64,000 nt of DNA from DAOUJW01 sp034421015 (GCA_034421015.1 DAOUKT010000019.1:21468-85467); one strand, 5' to 3'; counted from the stretch's first letter, positions 44,083 through 53,283 are shown. The notes: a model not told the origin generated them from the sequence alone. Made by a program: numbers and translations.

Positions 44083-44222
44083 CGTAGCTGACAAGGAGGC
44101 GCGATAGCCATGTTCGACACAGGGAGCGACAGCAGTAGGGTGCGCCGCCCTCGGCAGGCCATGCCTTCTACGCCCTCCCCCGATTTTCACACGCTGAAAA
44201 CCGAGGGAGAATCACGATGACA
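44083..44222 (+). repeat. Repeated leader sequence B, copy 1
   Basis: About 140 bp, from the AAGGAGGC ribosome binding site through CATGTTCGACAC and AGTAGGGTGCGCCGCC to the next gene start, recur at 46140-46283. The repeat shows that the two genes behind it were duplicated together with their leaders. Confidence 0.8.
44110..44220 (+). CDS. 36-codon leader ORF overlapping the next start (ATGA)
   Basis: An ATG with AAGGAGG 10-11 nt upstream opens a 36-codon frame (MFDTGSDSSRVRRPRQAM and on). Its TGA overlaps the ATG of the protein at 44217. In the second copy of this leader (46167) the same reading frame continues into the secreted protein. So here it acts either as an upstream ORF that couples translation or as a detached N-terminal extension. 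The product has no recognisable domain. Confidence 0.5.
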   Translation: MFDTGSDSSRVRRPRQAMPSTPSPDFHTLKTEGESR

Positions 44223-46148
44223 CGGGTCTCCGTCGTCCGCCGCTCCCCCGTCCTCCTGCTGGCCGCCGCGCTGGCGGTCCTCTTTGCGCCCGGCGGACAG
44301 CCCGCCCAGGCCCAGACCACAACCGTCTGGTCCGCCACGCTGACGGTCCAGTCCGTCTCCACCATGTTTGGCTGCATTGGCACCGGTACAAGCTCCTGCA
44401 GTGATACAGCCGTGCTATCGGACAATGACTTCACATACGAAGGCGTGGACTATGAAGTTGACCAGATCACCTACGTCGCCGGGGCGACGAACCTGGCCTT
44501 CTCCCTGAACAAGGCTATTCCGGCCAGCCTCGAATCGGCCTGGATCAAATTCGACGGTGTAGCGATGAGCCTTGCAGGCAGGCGGCTCACCGGCCTCAAC
44601 GCTGACAAGTTCGCAATTCCCCGCAGTTATCTCGGCCTGACCTGGACTGCCGGTCAAACGGTCGAGGTCATTCTCACGTTTCAGGCGCCGCCGTCCGGCG
44701 TCGAGTTCGCTTCCGCCACCTACAGCGGAACGGAGGGCGACGCGATCACCATCGAGCTGCGTCTGTCGCTGGCCCAGCCCGAGCCGGTGCGTTTCCAGGT
44801 GCGCCCGGAGTACGGCAGCGCCGCCGACTACTGGTCCGACTACAGCCTCGGCGCCTGCTCTCCCGTCGAGGACCCCTGTGACTTCGGCGTGGGGATCCTG
44901 GACGTGGAGATACCGGCCGGTGAATTCAGCTACAGCTACGACATCCGCACGGAGGACGATCACCGGGTGGAGGGCGACGAGACCTTCACGCTGACGGTCT
45001 TCCCGCTCAGCTCCAACTCTGAGGCGGGCGACACCTCCCAGGCCGTGATCACGATCACAGACAACGATGAGGCCGGCGTGGTGGTGAGCGAAGAGGGCAT
45101 AACCGTCGACGAGGACACAAGCGGCTCCTACACCGTCAAGCTGACCTCCCAACCCGATGGCTACGTGGCCATCTACGCGGAGAGCGCCTTCCCCTGCAAG
45201 GTCAGCGTCTCTCCCGGATTCGTCGAACTGGGTCCGTCCAACTGGAACCAACCCCAGACCTTTGTGCACGTGCGCGCCTGGCACGACTACGACGCAGCGG
45301 ACGAGGAGGTGGTCATCAGCCACCGGATCGAGGCGGGAAGCCGGGACGCCGAATACGCGGACGTGGAAGTCGACTCCGTGACGGTCAACGTGACCGACAA
45401 GCACTTGCCGGGCGTGATCGTCGAGACCACGTCAGTCGAGCCCGGCGTTGGCGGAACGGCCCGCTACCGGGTCTACCTCAACGCGGACCCCAGCCCGATC
45501 TACGGGGAACGCCCCGCCGGCTGCTACGACTACACGGAGTCCCACACCGTGACGATCGAGGCGACCAGCAGCGACACGAACATCGCGACCGTCAGCCCGG
45601 CCTCAGTCACCTTCACCGCCGACGATTACGACCCCAAGCACTTCACCGTAACCGGCGTGTCCGCCGGCGACGTCGCCATCACCCACGCGGTCTCCGGCAC
45701 CGATCCGGACTACACCGACGGAACGATCATCGTCCAGAGCACGGCGGTGTCGGTGCCGGCTCTGCAACAGGCCCCGGTGGAGTCGCCCTCGATGCCCCAG
45801 GAGGGCGCGACCACAGAGGGGGTAGCGAGTCCGTTGCCGGGTCCGGTCCTGGACGTGGAGCTGACGGCCACGGCGGACGGCCTGACCGTGAGCTGGAGCG
45901 CCCCGGAGACCGGCGACGCGCCGACGCGCTACATCGTGCACATAATGCAGGTGGGCGGCGGCAAAGGCGCAACCAAGACGCCCAAGCCGAGCAAGACTTC
46001 TGTGACGTTCAACGGCGTCGAAGACGGCCGGACCTACAAGGTCTTCGTGCGGGCCAAGAACAAGGCCGGCAAAGGGCCGCGGACCTACGCCATCATCACC
46101 TTGCCGGAGCTCCGCCCGGATACAGAATGCGAAACAGACCGTTGCTGA
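44217..46148 (+). CDS. Secreted protein with WSATL, Calx-beta and FN3 domains
   Basis: This 643-aa protein has a signal peptide (LLLAAALAVLFAPG, cleavage near AQAQ, about 38). Residues 40-160 form the WSATL module also found at 46167: TTVWSATLTVQ, a GC pair, FTYEGVDYEV and LTWTAGQTVEVIL. Two Calx-beta-like domains follow (about 162-290 and 290-395), with ASATYSGTEGDAITIEL, ITITDNDEAGVVVSEEG and VNVTDKH. After a linker, one FN3 domain (about 540-635) carries the KTPKPSKTSVTF insert shared with the protein at 43527. The end is ETDRC. GAGGGAG lies before the ATG, and translation may be coupled to the leader ORF. It is probably an extracellular, Ca-binding adhesion-type protein, by family. Confidence 0.87.
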   Translation: MTRVSVVRRSPVLLLAAALAVLFAPGGQPAQAQTTTVWSATLTVQSVSTMFGCIGTGTSSCSDTAVLSDNDFTYEGVDYEVDQITYVAGATNLAFSLNKAIPASLESAWIKFDGVAMSLAGRRLTGLNADKFAIPRSYLGLTWTAGQTVEVILTFQAPPSGVEFASATYSGTEGDAITIELRLSLAQPEPVRFQVRPEYGSAADYWSDYSLGACSPVEDPCDFGVGILDVEIPAGEFSYSYDIRTEDDHRVEGDETFTLTVFPLSSNSEAGDTSQAVITITDNDEAGVVVSEEGITVDEDTSGSYTVKLTSQPDGYVAIYAESAFPCKVSVSPGFVELGPSNWNQPQTFVHVRAWHDYDAADEEVVISHRIEAGSRDAEYADVEVDSVTVNVTDKHLPGVIVETTSVEPGVGGTARYRVYLNADPSPIYGERPAGCYDYTESHTVTIEATSSDTNIATVSPASVTFTADDYDPKHFTVTGVSAGDVAITHAVSGTDPDYTDGTIIVQSTAVSVPALQQAPVESPSMPQEGATTEGVASPLPGPVLDVELTATADGLTVSWSAPETGDAPTRYIVHIMQVGGGKGATKTPKPSKTSVTFNGVEDGRTYKVFVRAKNKAGKGPRTYAIITLPELRPDTECETDRC

Positions 46149-46283
46149 CAAGGAGGCACGACAGCCATGTTCGACACCGGTAGCGACAGCAGCAGTAGGG
46201 TGCGCCGCCTGCTGAGGGCGGCCATGCCCTCTACCCCCCCCCCCCGATTTTCGCACGCTGAGAACCGCGGGAGCCCCACTATG
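46140..46283 (+). repeat. Repeated leader sequence B, copy 2
   Basis: This is the second copy of the leader at 44083-44222. It differs by an extra CAG unit (CAGCAGCAG) and by a 12-C run where copy 1 has a mixed CGCCCTCCCCC tract. Confidence 0.8.
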
Positions 46284-47507
46284 ATTCGGTCCTCCGTATT
46301 CCGCCTCTCCCCGCTCCTTGTGCTGGCCGCCGCGCTTGTGGCCTTGGCGGTCCTTCTCGTCCAGGAGGCCCCACCCGCCTCCGCCGACCATGAGCACACC
46401 ACCACCGTCTGGGACACCCTGCTGACGCAATCGTCTGACACCTCCTACCTGGGCTGCCGCAACAGCACCAGCGGCATGGAGTGCACGAGCTACCTCCGTG
46501 AGGACGAATTCACCTACGACGGCGTGACCTATGCCATCGTCCAGGTGGGAGTGGGCAACTCCGTGGCCTCCATCGTATTCGACAAGGCGGTCCCCACGTC
46601 CTGGCGGTCCGAGGCCGAACTCTGGCTCCACAACACCCCGTTCATGTTCGAGAACGCCACAGTTTCCAACAGCGGCAGGACCTTTGCCTGGGGCGACTTC
46701 GGCACGACATGGGGCAGCGGCAACACGGTGCGGATGAGGCTGGACGCGCCGACTCCCCCCATCTGGTCCGCCACGCTGTCACCGAGCGATCTCTCCAACT
46801 TCAGCGGAACAGGCTTCGGTTGCCAAGATGGCAGCCTGGCCTGTTCGCAAGTTCTCACCGGTAGTAACACCTTCACTTATAACGGGACTTCCCACACCAT
46901 CGGCACGATTAAGGTGGACGGCGGTGTCCTTACCTTTGCGACCGATCTTGGGCAGAGCGGCTTGCGGGAATTGACGTTGAATGTCGACGGAACGGCGTTC
47001 CTCCTTGCTGAGGCCACGTCCAACCAGTGGAGCAACACCGGCCTGGATTGGACCTCAACCAGCACAGTCGAGCTGAGCCTGACGGGGCCGGCGCAGCCGT
47101 CAGGCGTGACGCTCTCCACCGACACCCTGGCCGTCACCGAGGGCGGCACAGGCGCCTTCACCGTCGCCCTGTCCGCCGACCCCGGCGCCGACACAAACGT
47201 CAATCTGGTGAGGACGCAGTTCTTCGGCCAGTACGGCGACTCCGGCGCCGTCTGGGACCAGAACGCGGTCACCCTCGACGTAGAGACGCTGACCTTCACC
47301 GCGGGCTCATCGGGCAACTGGGCCACGGCTCAGACCGTGACGGTGACCGCCCCGGAGGATGACGACTCCTGTCACGAACAGCTGGTCGTCCTGGTCCTCG
47401 AGGGCACGAGCGGGGACTACACGCCGGTGGGCGGCTCCTACAACAGCGCCACCGGCGTCTACGTCACCGTCACCGACGACGACGGCGGAGCGTGCGGCGG
47501 CATATAG
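46167..47507 (+). CDS. Secreted protein with two WSATL modules and a Calx-beta-like end, GGI tail
   Basis: The 446-aa frame opens at ATG 46167 (AAGGAGG 10-11 nt upstream); a start at ATG 46281 (GGGAG upstream) would give 408 aa and place the signal peptide at the very N-terminus. The homologous signal peptide at 47568 keeps RGSPT before this point, which favours the longer form. The signal core is LLVLAAALVALAVLLV, with cleavage near ASAD. Two WSATL modules follow (about 78-190 and 195-308), then a Calx-beta-like domain (VTEGGTGAFTVALS, EDDDSCHEQLVVLVLEG). That last domain and the ending VTDDDGGACGGI are closely shared with the protein at 59072. A 12-C run (46234-46245) lies inside the leader part. 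Confidence 0.85.
   Translation: MFDTGSDSSSRVRRLLRAAMPSTPPPRFSHAENRGSPTMIRSSVFRLSPLLVLAAALVALAVLLVQEAPPASADHEHTTTVWDTLLTQSSDTSYLGCRNSTSGMECTSYLREDEFTYDGVTYAIVQVGVGNSVASIVFDKAVPTSWRSEAELWLHNTPFMFENATVSNSGRTFAWGDFGTTWGSGNTVRMRLDAPTPPIWSATLSPSDLSNFSGTGFGCQDGSLACSQVLTGSNTFTYNGTSHTIGTIKVDGGVLTFATDLGQSGLRELTLNVDGTAFLLAEATSNQWSNTGLDWTSTSTVELSLTGPAQPSGVTLSTDTLAVTEGGTGAFTVALSADPGADTNVNLVRTQFFGQYGDSGAVWDQNAVTLDVETLTFTAGSSGNWATAQTVTVTAPEDDDSCHEQLVVLVLEGTSGDYTPVGGSYNSATGVYVTVTDDDGGACGGI
46234..46245 (+). repeat. Run of 12 C inside the leader of a secreted protein gene
   Basis: Twelve consecutive C lie between the upstream ATG (46167) and the signal peptide ATG (46281). Gain or loss of one C would shift the leader frame off the protein, as in phase-variable genes. 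Assembly error is also possible. Confidence 0.7.
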
Positions 47508-47514
47508 CAGAGTA

Positions 47515-47572
47515 TGGAATGAGCGTGCCGGATACCGACAACATCACCGACAGGAGGACATAGCAGGATGAG
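47515..47572 (+). repeat. Repeated leader sequence C, copy 1
   Basis: About 58 bp starting TGGAATGAGCGTGCCGGA and ending in GACAGGAGGACATAGCAGG plus ATGAG recur at 49163-49221. The repeat contains the ribosome binding site (AGGAGG) and the start codon of the following gene. Confidence 0.85.
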
Positions 47573-49154
47573 AACATCGCGCGAGGATAGCCGTGGAAGC
47601 CCCACGGTGACGCGGGCCTCCGTCCGCCTCTCCCCGCTCCTTGTGCTGGCTGTCGCACTGGCGGCGCTGGCGGTCCTCTCCGTTCACGACTCCCGGCCCG
47701 CCTTCGCCCAGCAGGCGCCCATCACCGTCAACGCCGGCTGCACCCTGGCGCAGGCCATCAACGAAGCCAACGGCGCCACCCAGGGCGTCGGCGGCTGCGC
47801 ACCGGGGTCGGACGGCGCTGGCGCAGAGGGCCATGACACTATCGTTTTGACCGGGGACATCACGCTGACCGCCCATTTGCCCAATATCAGGTCGCACATC
47901 ACCATCGAAGGCAACGGCTTCACCATCGACGGCGACAACAAGTATCGGCCCTTCGAGACTTCGGTGCCCATCAGCTTGACTCTAAACGACATGACGCTGA
48001 CCAACGGACGCGCAAAATACGGTCGTGAGGGCGGCGCCATCCTCATGCGCGGCCAGCTAAACCCCGTGGCCAAGCCCACCGTAACCCTCAATGCCGTAAC
48101 GGTGAGCAACAGCCGGTCAGCGCAGCCGGGCAGCGATAGGCCGGGCGGGGGCATCTACTGCACTGTAGGCGTCCTGAACATCAACGACAGCGTCTTCAGC
48201 GGCAATAGCTCGCGCGAAGGCGGCGGCGCGATCTCTGCCAGCCGCTGCGATGTAACGGTAACCCGCAGCGCCTTTGTCAACAATCGCAACGAGGGGTTTG
48301 GCGGGGGCGCCCTCTTAGCAAGTGGTTGGGGGAGTACGACCATAAGCAACTCCACCTTCTACAACAACGATGGAGGGGGCAAGGGCTCGGCCTTGTATCT
48401 GAGAACGACTCACGCGTCGGGAGCCCACCTTACCCACGTGACCATCACCGGCAACAGGAACGGCGAGGCCGTTGAAACTGGTCACAACAGCACGGTGCTT
48501 CACCTGCGCAACAGCATCATCTACGGCAACCCCTCCGGCGACTGCAAGCGCTCTCCGGGGAGCGTTGCCACCAATGAAAACAACATCATCGGCGTGCCGG
48601 GAAACTGCGGCGCCGGCACGAACGGATCGAGCGACGATCCGTTGCTGGCCTCCAGCGCGACCGGCGACATCCCCTATTTCGCCACCTTGCAGAACAGTCC
48701 CGCTACCGACGCAGCGGGCGACTGCGCGTCGCTGACCGCCGAAGACCAGCGCGGCGTTGCCCGCCCGCAAGGCAGCGGCTGCGATATCGGTGCCTATGAG
48801 GCGACGCCGCCATGTTGCGCTCCGGCTAACTTCAGCGTCACCGGGATGGACCGCAGCCTCTTGCTGTTATGGTCTGAGTCCGACGCCAGCACCACCCACT
48901 ACGAAAGGCAGATCAAGGCTGCGGATCAGGCGTCCGACGGCTGGGACTCGCTGCTCATCTACGTAACCGACGCTCCGCCCACGCCCTTCCAACAGGCGAC
49001 CGGGGACCCCGCCACGAAACACGTGAATCTCGAGATCTTGGGCCTGAAGCCGGGCACCACCTACGACGTGCGGGTGCGCGCGGTGAACGACGTTGACGAC
49101 GGGCCATGGGCGACGGGGCAGGGAACGCCGACGGGCGACGTTGGCGGCCTCTAG
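47568..49154 (+). CDS. Secreted beta-helix protein with FN3 domain, GGL tail
   Basis: This 528-aa protein has a signal peptide (LLVLAVALAALAVLSV, cleavage near AFAQ, about 48). Residues 50-410 form a right-handed parallel beta-helix of the choice-of-anchor Q/polymorphic outer-membrane type: CTLAQAINEAN at the start, repeats with GGAI, GGGI and NSTFYNN, and the terminal DQRGVARPQGSGCDIGAYE. An FN3 domain (about 418-522) follows with YDVRVRAVNDVDDGPW. The ending is GDVGGL. AGGAGG lies upstream of the ATG in leader C; a GTG 13 codons later is an alternative start. Such helices bind or cleave surface polysaccharides or act in adhesion; the catalytic residues are not evident. Confidence 0.9.
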   Translation: MRTSREDSRGSPTVTRASVRLSPLLVLAVALAALAVLSVHDSRPAFAQQAPITVNAGCTLAQAINEANGATQGVGGCAPGSDGAGAEGHDTIVLTGDITLTAHLPNIRSHITIEGNGFTIDGDNKYRPFETSVPISLTLNDMTLTNGRAKYGREGGAILMRGQLNPVAKPTVTLNAVTVSNSRSAQPGSDRPGGGIYCTVGVLNINDSVFSGNSSREGGGAISASRCDVTVTRSAFVNNRNEGFGGGALLASGWGSTTISNSTFYNNDGGGKGSALYLRTTHASGAHLTHVTITGNRNGEAVETGHNSTVLHLRNSIIYGNPSGDCKRSPGSVATNENNIIGVPGNCGAGTNGSSDDPLLASSATGDIPYFATLQNSPATDAAGDCASLTAEDQRGVARPQGSGCDIGAYEATPPCCAPANFSVTGMDRSLLLLWSESDASTTHYERQIKAADQASDGWDSLLIYVTDAPPTPFQQATGDPATKHVNLEILGLKPGTTYDVRVRAVNDVDDGPWATGQGTPTGDVGGL

Positions 49155-49162
49155 GGATGAAG

Positions 49163-49221
49163 TGGAATGAGCGTGCCGGACACCGACAATCATCAGCGAC
49201 AGGAGGACATAGCAGGATGAG
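49163..49221 (+). repeat. Repeated leader sequence C, copy 2
   Basis: This is the second copy of the 58-bp leader at 47515-47572, again carrying AGGAGG and the start codon of the gene behind it. Confidence 0.85.
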
Positions 49222-51001
49222 TAAATCGACCGGATCCCACAGCCTAGCGCGGCCACTTGAGGGCGGCCATGCCCGTCACCCCGTCTTCCGTCTTGCCCTG
49301 CTTGTTGCAGTCCTGGCTGCCCTGGCGGTCTTCTTTGCGCCCGGCGCACAGCCCGCCGCCGCGCAGCAGGAGATCGTCTTCCACCACATCGCGGGCCTGA
49401 AGGCGTCACAGCTCAGCAGCGGCCTAGGCTGCAGCAACGCCGGCACCGCGACATGCGACAACGTGAGCAATCTCACGGATGATGAGTTCTCGTACAACAG
49501 CGCGGACTACACCATCACCGGCGTCGTTCTCACCGGCGGCGTTCTCTCGGTCATCTTCGCACAGGCACTCCCGTCGGACCTCGTCTCGGCCCTGACGCTG
49601 AGAGTCGGCACCGAGAAGACCGTCGGAGGCAAGGAGGTGGTCGAGTTCACGGCGCATGCCTTTGCAGACGGCAACCTCGTCTCGGCCAACAAGAACATAA
49701 CATGGTCCCACACCGGCACCTGGGCGGTGAACGAGAACATCCACCTGGTCATCACCAGCTCCCAGGACTTTGCCACGCTGACCTTCGGCAGCAAGACGAT
49801 AGATGACAAGACCTTCACCGCCGGCGCCGAGACGCCCAAGCGCGGCCTGAGCCTGGATGAGGTGATCGACCTCAAGCTGCCCATGGCCATGGGCGGCGGC
49901 TACACCCACACCTACACCGCCACCGGCCTGCCCACCGGGCTCTCCATGGGCCGCGACCTCATCATCCGCGGCACGCCGGAGGCGGCCACCTCCGAGGCGG
50001 TCGAGGTCACCTACACGGTCACCGACGAGGCCAACAACACCGCCAGCCTGACCTTCGACGTCTCCGTCGCCCCGCCGGTGGAGTTCAATGCAGAGGAGCT
50101 CAGGGCCTTCCTGGGGACCGTCATGGAGTACACCATCGGCCAGGACGGCGGCATCAGCGAGACGCTGCCGTCGGCCTCCGGCGGCCACGGCGGCCTGACC
50201 TACCACCTGACCTACCAGGACGATGAGGGGGTGGTGAGGACCATCGACGCCGACGCCCCCGGCTTCTCCTTCGACGCCGCCACCCGCAAGATCAGCTCGG
50301 ACAGGCCCTCCGAGACGGCGTTCTACGCCCTGGAATACCGGGCGGAGGACGCGAACGGAGGCCGGGCGGACGCCTACAGCAGCCTGGCCGTGCGCGCAGC
50401 CCCGACGCTGAGCGCGATAGCGGACCAGGAGTTCACCGTGGGCGACGCCGCGTCCATCGTTCTGCCGAAGGCGGAGGACGGGTCGCTCAGGGGATGGGCC
50501 CACCTGGAATACACGGTGTCCCCGATGGTCGAGGGACTCGCCTTCAGCGGGGGATGGGACCGCAGGCTATCGGGCACGCCCAAGTACCCGGGCGACACCC
50601 TGGTGACCTACACGGTGACGGACGCCAACGGCGTCAGCGACAGCCAGACCTTCACCATCACCGTGGTCAACGGCCCGTCGGCCCCCACGTCCGCGCCAAC
50701 CTCCGTGGAAGCGGGCCAGGCTTCGAGCCAGGGCACCACCGCGGTGGTCTGGGGCGAGGTGACGGGCGCGACGGAGTACGTGGTGCAGGTCATTGCGGAC
50801 GGCGGCAGCTACCCGGACCAGCCGGTCAACTCCACGCCCGACGGCGCCAGGCTGACTTTCCGGTCCGCCTTCCCGACGCAGGTCCTGGTTATCGCAATTG
50901 ACGCGGGCGACTACAAGGTGCGCGTCGCCGCCAAGAACGCGGACGGCGTGGGACCCTGGTCGTCCGAGGCCAGCTTCACCGTGAGGATAGGAGGAGTGTA
51001 G
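49217..51001 (+). CDS. Secreted putative-Ig/FN3 protein, GGV tail
   Basis: This 594-aa protein starts at ATG 49217 (AGGAGG in leader C); a longer frame from 49106 would overlap the preceding gene. The signal peptide has a long n-region, core LALLVAVLAALAVFF, and cleavage near AAAQ (about 50). Residues 52-185 form a divergent WSATL module (GLGCSNAGTATC, DDEFSYNSADY). Then come putative-Ig (He_PIG-like) repeats with LPTGLSMGRDLIIRGTPEAA and SASGGHGGLTYHL, and a C-terminal FN3-like domain with YVVQVIADGGSYPDQ and YKVRVAAKNADGVGPW. The ending is FTVRIGGV. The last 250 residues are closely paralogous to those of the next protein, marking a tandem duplication. Confidence 0.88.
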   Translation: MSKSTGSHSLARPLEGGHARHPVFRLALLVAVLAALAVFFAPGAQPAAAQQEIVFHHIAGLKASQLSSGLGCSNAGTATCDNVSNLTDDEFSYNSADYTITGVVLTGGVLSVIFAQALPSDLVSALTLRVGTEKTVGGKEVVEFTAHAFADGNLVSANKNITWSHTGTWAVNENIHLVITSSQDFATLTFGSKTIDDKTFTAGAETPKRGLSLDEVIDLKLPMAMGGGYTHTYTATGLPTGLSMGRDLIIRGTPEAATSEAVEVTYTVTDEANNTASLTFDVSVAPPVEFNAEELRAFLGTVMEYTIGQDGGISETLPSASGGHGGLTYHLTYQDDEGVVRTIDADAPGFSFDAATRKISSDRPSETAFYALEYRAEDANGGRADAYSSLAVRAAPTLSAIADQEFTVGDAASIVLPKAEDGSLRGWAHLEYTVSPMVEGLAFSGGWDRRLSGTPKYPGDTLVTYTVTDANGVSDSQTFTITVVNGPSAPTSAPTSVEAGQASSQGTTAVVWGEVTGATEYVVQVIADGGSYPDQPVNSTPDGARLTFRSAFPTQVLVIAIDAGDYKVRVAAKNADGVGPWSSEASFTVRIGGV

Positions 51002-51082
51002 GCGCGCGCGACGCCGGGGAACCGGCAACGCGGCGCCTTGCAGATCATCATCGGAGCATAGTGCACCAAGAGGAGTAGGCGA

Positions 51083-53281
51083 GTGTTGGCACATAAGCGT
51101 CTGACAAGACCTCATCTTCAGCGGGGGGCCGCCCTTGCCCTGCTTGCGGTCGCGGCGCTGCTGGCCGCCTTCCTCGTACAGAACGGGCAGCCCGGGCCGG
51201 CCTACGCCCAGGACGCCTGCACGCTTCCCGGCGAGGCGCAGAACTTTTCGGCGACCGCCGGGCACGCGAAGCTGACCCTGACCTGGGATGCGCCGGCCTC
51301 ATGGGGCGGCTGGGATGGAGAAGGACGGCGTTACTACGTCCTGCGCTGGCGGCAGGAGAACTCCGGCTGGGACTGGAACGTCATAGGCAGCAGCATCAAC
51401 AGGAACCCCCCCACGGACGCCTACACGTTCAGCGGCACGTACCGTGAGGTCCGGGGCAGCAACCCGGACGGCGACCACACCGTCACCAACGGGACCGCCT
51501 ACGAGTTTCAGATACAGGCGGTCTACAGCACGTATGACTGCGCAACTGTAGGCGGCTATGACGAGGAGACCTCCGGTTCGCCGGTGGCATCCCAGGAGAC
51601 GCTCTCGGACGACGCCACCCTCAGCGGGTTGGAGCTGGATAACGCCACGTTCGGCAGCGACCGCAGCGAGGCTCCGGTGGGTCTGGGGAAGGACGTCACC
51701 TTCGCCAGCGACTTCACGGAATACTACGCCCTGGTGCTCAAGGAGATCGACAGGGTCACGGTGAAACCCACCGCCACGGCGGGGAATGATGCGACCATCA
51801 GGGTCTGGCTGAAGGACGGCCCGCGCGGCCACAACGTGGCCAGCGGCTCGTCCAGCTCCGCCATAGAGATAGCCCCCAAGTCGGACAACACCGTGCCCCA
51901 CGAGATCAACGTGAGGGTGACAGCGGAGGATGGCGTCACCACCAAGATCTACCGGATCAGGGTCTGGCAGCTGGACCCCATCACCTTCGGCGACGCCGCC
52001 ATCGACGACATGAATCTCACCGCCGGCGCCGCCGCTCCCGGGGGCGATTCGGCCATCGTGCTCCCGGAGATAGCCGCCGGCCTGCACAACACCTTCACCT
52101 CCGTGACCTACACCGCCGCCGGCCTGCCGGCGGGCCTCACCTTTGGGAGCAACGACCGGGTGATCGGAGGCACGCCCCAGGCGGCCACCACAGGCCCGGT
52201 CACCGTCACCTACACGGCCGAGGCCGCCGAGACCGGCAGCTCGGCATCCCTCACCTTCCAGGTGACGGTCGCCCCTTCGGTGGCCTTCGACGCAGCCCAG
52301 CTTGCGGCCTTCAACGACACGGCCCTCCTCATCGAGTACACCATCGGCCAGACGGGACGCATCAACGTGACCCTGCCGTCGGCCTCCGGCGGCCACGGGG
52401 GCCTGACCTACAACCTGGTCTACCTGGACGAGGTGGAGGAGACGGTGGTCGTGGATGGAGTGCCACAAACCAATACGGCGAAGGTGGAAAGGAGCGTCAA
52501 TGATGAAGCCCCGGGCTTCTCCTTCGACGCCGCCACCCGCGTCCTCACCAGCGACACCGGCGGGAGCGAGCCCGCCGCGACGGCCTTCTACTCCCTGAAG
52601 TACAGCGCCGTGGACGCGAACGGGGGCAGTGCGGTCGTCAAATCGCACCTCGCCGTGCGCGACGCGCCGTCGCTGCCGGAGATAACGGACCAGAGCCTCA
52701 CCGTGGGCGTAGAGGCCTCCATCACTCTGCCGGACGCATCCGGGGGCTCCCTGGGGGGTCTGACCTCCCTGGACTACACGCTGGAGGGGGAGGTCGAGGG
52801 ACTCACCTTCAGGGCATACGACCCCATAACCCTCCAGTGGGACCGCAAGCTCGTGGGCACCCCTGAGTTTGCGGGCAGCGCGGAGATGACCTACACCGTG
52901 ACGGACGCCAACGGCGTCAGCGACAGCAAGACCTTCACCGTAACCGTCGTCAACGGCCCCACGGCTCCCTCGTCCGCGCCGGCCTCCCTGACAGCGGGCC
53001 ACGTTACAGGGTCCACCGCCGCGGCGCGCTGGGACGCCGTGACCGGAGCGACCAGCTACGTGGTCCAGGTCATTGCGGCGGACGGCAGCTTCCCCGACAA
53101 GCCCCTCGACTCCATGCCAGACGGCGTCGCCCTGAGCTTCCGTGCTGAGTTCCCGACGCAGGCAGTGTTCTCCGCAATCGGCGCGGGCGACTACAAGGTG
53201 CGCGTCGCCGCCAGGAACGACGACGGCGTGGGACCCTGGTCGGCCGAGGCCAGCTTCACCGTGAATGTAGGAGGAGTGTAG
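51083..53281 (+). CDS. Secreted FN3/cadherin-like/putative-Ig protein, GGV tail
   Basis: This 732-aa protein starts at GTG 51083 with AGAGGAG 8 nt upstream. Signal peptide: core ALALLAVAALLAAFLV, cleavage near AYAQ (about 42). It has an FN3 domain (about 50-160, KLTLTWDAPASWGGW), a cadherin-like beta-sandwich (about 178-295, from DDATLSGLELDNATF to KIYRIRVWQ), and two to three putative-Ig repeats with LPAGLTFGSNDRVIGGTPQ and SASGGHGGLTYNL. A C-terminal FN3-like domain (YVVQVIAADGSFPDKPLD, YKVRVAARNDDGVGPW) ends FTVNVGGV. The second half is a paralogue of the preceding protein. Location is extracellular. Confidence 0.88.
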   Translation: MLAHKRLTRPHLQRGAALALLAVAALLAAFLVQNGQPGPAYAQDACTLPGEAQNFSATAGHAKLTLTWDAPASWGGWDGEGRRYYVLRWRQENSGWDWNVIGSSINRNPPTDAYTFSGTYREVRGSNPDGDHTVTNGTAYEFQIQAVYSTYDCATVGGYDEETSGSPVASQETLSDDATLSGLELDNATFGSDRSEAPVGLGKDVTFASDFTEYYALVLKEIDRVTVKPTATAGNDATIRVWLKDGPRGHNVASGSSSSAIEIAPKSDNTVPHEINVRVTAEDGVTTKIYRIRVWQLDPITFGDAAIDDMNLTAGAAAPGGDSAIVLPEIAAGLHNTFTSVTYTAAGLPAGLTFGSNDRVIGGTPQAATTGPVTVTYTAEAAETGSSASLTFQVTVAPSVAFDAAQLAAFNDTALLIEYTIGQTGRINVTLPSASGGHGGLTYNLVYLDEVEETVVVDGVPQTNTAKVERSVNDEAPGFSFDAATRVLTSDTGGSEPAATAFYSLKYSAVDANGGSAVVKSHLAVRDAPSLPEITDQSLTVGVEASITLPDASGGSLGGLTSLDYTLEGEVEGLTFRAYDPITLQWDRKLVGTPEFAGSAEMTYTVTDANGVSDSKTFTVTVVNGPTAPSSAPASLTAGHVTGSTAAARWDAVTGATSYVVQVIAADGSFPDKPLDSMPDGVALSFRAEFPTQAVFSAIGAGDYKVRVAARNDDGVGPWSAEASFTVNVGGV

Positions 53282-53283
53282 CC

